Below, in pieces: positions 61,708 through 64,000 of a DNA stretch of 64,000 nucleotides (positions are counted from its first letter, which is position 1; each line of letters opens with the position of its first letter). Source of the stretch: Sneathiella marina (GTDB lineage: Bacteria; Pseudomonadota; Alphaproteobacteria; Sneathiellales; Sneathiellaceae); the NCBI RefSeq assembly GCF_023746535.1, contig NZ_CP098747.1, forward strand, positions 2,936,501 to 3,000,500. The letters run 5' to 3'. The notes beneath the pieces are model-generated. The model did not search any database. It was not told where the DNA came from and saw only the letters and a list, made by a program, of their open reading frames with translations. Made by a program: the position numbers and the translations under genes.

Positions 61708-62609
61708 GAGCGCTCGTCACCATTTAGCAGCATTTCAGCGTCTTTTTGAAACTGCTCATATAAGAAATTAAGAAACACGCGAATTCGGCTTGTCCCGATC
61801 AGGTCACGATGGGTAAGCAGCCACAAATCGATATTCTGATTAATCTGATCTGAAAGGAGCCGAACAACTGATTCATCTTTTGGCACCAAATAATGTGGTG
61901 CTAAAAACAACCCCATCCCGTTTTGTACCGCTTCGATCTGGGCCGCAACGGTATTGCACTGAAATTTAATATTTTCTTCTGCAACCATCTTCGACAGCGC
62001 CCTCGTCAGAGCAATATCACCCCGGTTCTGCTGCCATCCAATAAAGTCGTGATCCTTGAGATCATCTATAGACTGCGGATAACCACGGCTTTCAAGATAG
62101 CTTTTCGCCCCGTACAATCCAAAACCCGCCTTCCCGACACGCCGCCCGATTAAGTCGGATGATCTGGGATTTGCAAGCCGTAATGCCATGTCAGCTTCTC
62201 GTTTTCGCAAATCAAGGACAGAGATATCAAGAATAAGTTCGAACCGGATGTTCGGATAAAATTTCTGAAATTTGCTGATATTCGGTGTCAGCCAGTAGCT
62301 GCCAAATCCTTCCGTCGCTGAAAACCGGATCAATCCGGAAAGCGATTTATCCATCCCCCTAATCTGGCTTTCAATATCTCGAAACCCGAGTGCAGTTTCT
62401 TCTATTCTGGCCCTTATCTGCTGACCCGCTGTCGTCAGTAGATATCCATGGGAAGCCCGCTCGAACAATCGCGTTTCCAGCCTGGCTTCAAGCTCAGCAA
62501 TTTGCCGGCCGACCGTCGGTTGCGATACAGAAAGTTGGCGAGCGGCAGCAGATAAGCTGCCAGATTCTGCAACTGCTAAAAAATATCTGTAAAGATCCCA
62601 AGACATCAT
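61704..62609 (-). CDS. LysR family transcriptional regulator
   Basis: The 301-aa protein has the N-terminal helix-turn-helix (YFLAVAESGSLSAAARQLSV, SQPTVGRQIAELEARLETRL) and a ligand domain with the IRFSATEGFGSYWLTP segment. It is divergent from a PaaI thioesterase gene with a dyad at 62631-62647 between them, so that gene is a likely target. The inducer is unknown. Confidence 0.9.
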   Translation of the reverse strand: MMSWDLYRYFLAVAESGSLSAAARQLSVSQPTVGRQIAELEARLETRLFERASHGYLLTTAGQQIRARIEETALGFRDIESQIRGMDKSLSGLIRFSATEGFGSYWLTPNISKFQKFYPNIRFELILDISVLDLRKREADMALRLANPRSSDLIGRRVGKAGFGLYGAKSYLESRGYPQSIDDLKDHDFIGWQQNRGDIALTRALSKMVAEENIKFQCNTVAAQIEAVQNGMGLFLAPHYLVPKDESVVRLLSDQINQNIDLWLLTHRDLIGTSRIRVFLNFLYEQFQKDAEMLLNGDERS

Positions 62610-62630
62610 TCATTCATTTTTGTATAGATG

Positions 62631-62647
62631 ATATACATCAATAGCAT
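62631..62647. promoter_or_regulatory. LysR-type binding dyad (TGTATA-N5-TATACA)
   Basis: A perfect 6-bp inverted repeat with five bases between forms a T-N11-A type dyad in the 100-bp region between the divergent LysR and thioesterase genes. Confidence 0.55.
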
Positions 62648-62709
62648 ATTTTCGTATTGATTTTAATCCCTATCTTTAAGCGATAACCTAACTATAAAAC
62701 GGAATTATC

Positions 62710-63168
62710 ATGACCCTCCAGAATGTCGATTTGGAAAAAGCACGACAGCAAATGACAGGCCTTCAACAACTTCAGGCAATGGCCGCAGGCGCAGTACCTG
62801 CTCCATCCATAGCCAGTACCCTTGATTTTACCCTTAAGGAAATTTCATATGGAAAGGCTGTCTTTGAAGGAAAACCAAGCTCCAAACATCTTAATCCAAT
62901 AGGCAGTATCCATGGTGGGTATGCAGCGACTTTACTTGATTCCGCCTTGGGCTGCAGCGTTCATACAATGATGGAACCTGGGGAGAATTACACCACTGTT
63001 GATTTGAACATCAAATATCTGCGCGCCATGAAGCCCGGAATGGGCATTGTAACTGCCACGTCTGAAGTCGTTCACAAAGGCCGCAAGATCGCCACTGCAG
63101 ACGCAAAATTGATTGGCGAGGACGGCAAAATATACGCGACAGGAAACACCACCTGCGCCGTTTTTTAG
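62710..63168 (+). CDS. PaaI family hotdog-fold thioesterase
   Basis: The 152-aa protein has the hotdog motif GSIHGGYAATLLDSALGCSV with the HGG and catalytic aspartate of PaaI, and the family strand TVDLNIKYLRAMKPG. It hydrolyses acyl- or aryl-CoA esters. An extra N-terminal helix of about 35 residues precedes the fold. It is presumably under control of the divergent LysR regulator. Confidence 0.88.
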   Translation: MTLQNVDLEKARQQMTGLQQLQAMAAGAVPAPSIASTLDFTLKEISYGKAVFEGKPSSKHLNPIGSIHGGYAATLLDSALGCSVHTMMEPGENYTTVDLNIKYLRAMKPGMGIVTATSEVVHKGRKIATADAKLIGEDGKIYATGNTTCAVF

Positions 63169-63176
63169 GCGACTGT

Positions 63177-63875
63177 CTAATATGACATCGGGACCGGCGA
63201 CACACCAAACAAGCTGGAATGGAAATGGAATACCGCAGCGAAGACAAACAGCCCTAAAAGTATGCGCCACCAAAGCGGTTTAAATGAGAATGTTGCCCGT
63301 CCCTGAATAAGTGCGAGAAACGGAAAATTTGACGTCCGGGCAGCATATCGATCCCAACCTTCTGCTAATTGTTGCGCTTTTTTTGCGTCAATTAGGAATG
63401 TTCCAGCCAAAGCCAGCACTCCAAAGCCACCAAAAAAAATGATCGATGTACTGTCCGAATTATTGACCACATGGACAATAGACCAAAGGATTATCGACCA
63501 CATCAAGGGGTGACGGGTAATGGCATTTATTCCGCTGTAAGCGAATTCCTTGTCCACCAATTTATCGCCCCCCAATGTTGTCGGGTTCGGGCTGGTATAT
63601 GCACTGACAAATAACACAAAGGCGATGGGCATCAAAACTGTCCCCAGATACAATCCGGCGTTCCCTGCATCCCAGATTGGTGCTCCAAATGGGGTTTGAA
63701 TATACGCATATATGACCCAGGCAAACGCTGCGATGGATAGCAAACTGAAAAGGCCTAGATAAGCTCCCGTCCCGACTTTGGAGACAATGGCAACCCTAAG
63801 GTAGCTGGAAGGAATAATATGGATAGCGAGAAAAACAATCATCGCCGCCGAGAGCATAAACAAAGAACCCGTCAT
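63177..63875 (-). CDS. NnrU family membrane protein
   Basis: The 232-aa protein has about six hydrophobic segments and the NnrU hallmark GINAITRHPLMWSIILWSIV, a methyltransferase-like (isoprenylcysteine-type) membrane core, with early IHIIPSSYLR. NnrU is linked to nitrite and nitric oxide reduction in relatives, but no denitrification gene lies in the window. The stop is eight bases from the thioesterase stop, convergent. Confidence 0.85.
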   Translation of the reverse strand: MTGSLFMLSAAMIVFLAIHIIPSSYLRVAIVSKVGTGAYLGLFSLLSIAAFAWVIYAYIQTPFGAPIWDAGNAGLYLGTVLMPIAFVLFVSAYTSPNPTTLGGDKLVDKEFAYSGINAITRHPLMWSIILWSIVHVVNNSDSTSIIFFGGFGVLALAGTFLIDAKKAQQLAEGWDRYAARTSNFPFLALIQGRATFSFKPLWWRILLGLFVFAAVFHFHSSLFGVSPVPMSY

Positions 63876-64000
63876 TCTAAAGCACCCACCACGCTATTTT
63901 CAGATAAATAAAGTTTGGCATACCGAACGCCTTAGGAGAAGATTTTTATGATAACAACCTCAACGCTTTGAGATATTCATCACATTTTTGCTGTAAATTG
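63876..64000. other. window-end intergenic stretch
   Basis: The last 125 bases hold the upstream region of the NnrU gene and nothing else that I can support. No gene start is visible before the window edge. Confidence 0.4.

Noticed and set aside
1-64000. tRNA, rRNA, CRISPR array, prophage or insertion sequence
   Set aside because: I looked for TTCGA-type tRNA arms, regularly spaced repeats, transposase motifs and phage genes and saw none that I could support.

Overview
The window is a 64 kb chromosomal segment of moderate base composition. It looks like a free-living, probably marine, alphaproteobacterium. The evidence is an RpoH2-type heat-shock sigma factor with an intact RpoH box, GlxA-type and GntR/FCD-type regulators, a TRAP dicarboxylate-type transporter, a MoxR/CoxE pair, NnrU, a SleB-type hydrolase and several LysE/RhtB and EamA exporters. 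A relative of the Sneathiella/Rhodospirillales group is possible, but I cannot fix a genus. I saw no tRNA, rRNA, CRISPR array, prophage or complete insertion sequence.

Layout. 1-9.2 kb: a cut-off gene, a DUF1194 protein, a periplasmic molybdenum hydroxylase pair (2Fe-2S plus Tat-exported Mo subunit), two LysE exporters, small conserved proteins, a GNAT acetyltransferase and a DAO-type flavoenzyme. This stretch also holds two probable gene remnants. 9.3-14.1 kb: a K+ channel-like protein, two exporters, and a phytanoyl-CoA dioxygenase-like gene divergent from a MarR regulator with a perfect palindrome between them. 14.1-20.5 kb: a catabolic unit (TRAP transporter, isocitrate-lyase-superfamily lyase, 80-aa protein) facing a GntR/FCD regulator, with two perfect TGTATACA sites in the shared control region, followed by an FMO-like flavoenzyme.

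20.7-29.3 kb: a surface-glycan operon on the plus strand. It makes CDP-glucose, converts it to CDP-4-keto-6-deoxyglucose, and then encodes a C-methyltransferase, a 3,5-epimerase, a reductase and an O-methyltransferase. No C-3 dehydrase is present, so the predicted product is a branched, C-methylated and possibly O-methylated 6-deoxyhexose. A glycosyltransferase, another methyltransferase and an unrecognised glycan protein follow.

29.3-40.2 kb: a GlxA regulator, two Fe(II)/2-oxoglutarate oxygenases (one gamma-butyrobetaine-hydroxylase-like), a reductase, an exporter, a cell-wall hydrolase, an AT-rich 0.6 kb spacer, a HlyU/SqrR-like ArsR repressor that lacks one of the two family cysteines, a quinone-oxidoreductase-like enzyme, CcdA, the SRAP protein and RpoH2. 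40.4-47.3 kb: an MFS carrier, beta-carbonic anhydrase, the MoxR/VWA pair, a methyltransferase, a PqiA-like membrane protein and a fourth 2OG oxygenase set between two REP-like elements.

47.3-55.8 kb is the least ordinary part. A GntR-headed unit encodes an internally duplicated membrane protein, an exported tandem nitrilase whose second domain has lost the catalytic cysteine, and a sugar-porter-type MFS. Next to it, a radical SAM enzyme lies between two exported DUF547 proteins, which may be an undescribed three-gene system. 56-64 kb: LysE, histidine phosphatase, MBL-fold hydrolase, M20 amidohydrolase, PiT phosphate transporter, a LysR/PaaI-thioesterase divergent pair and NnrU.
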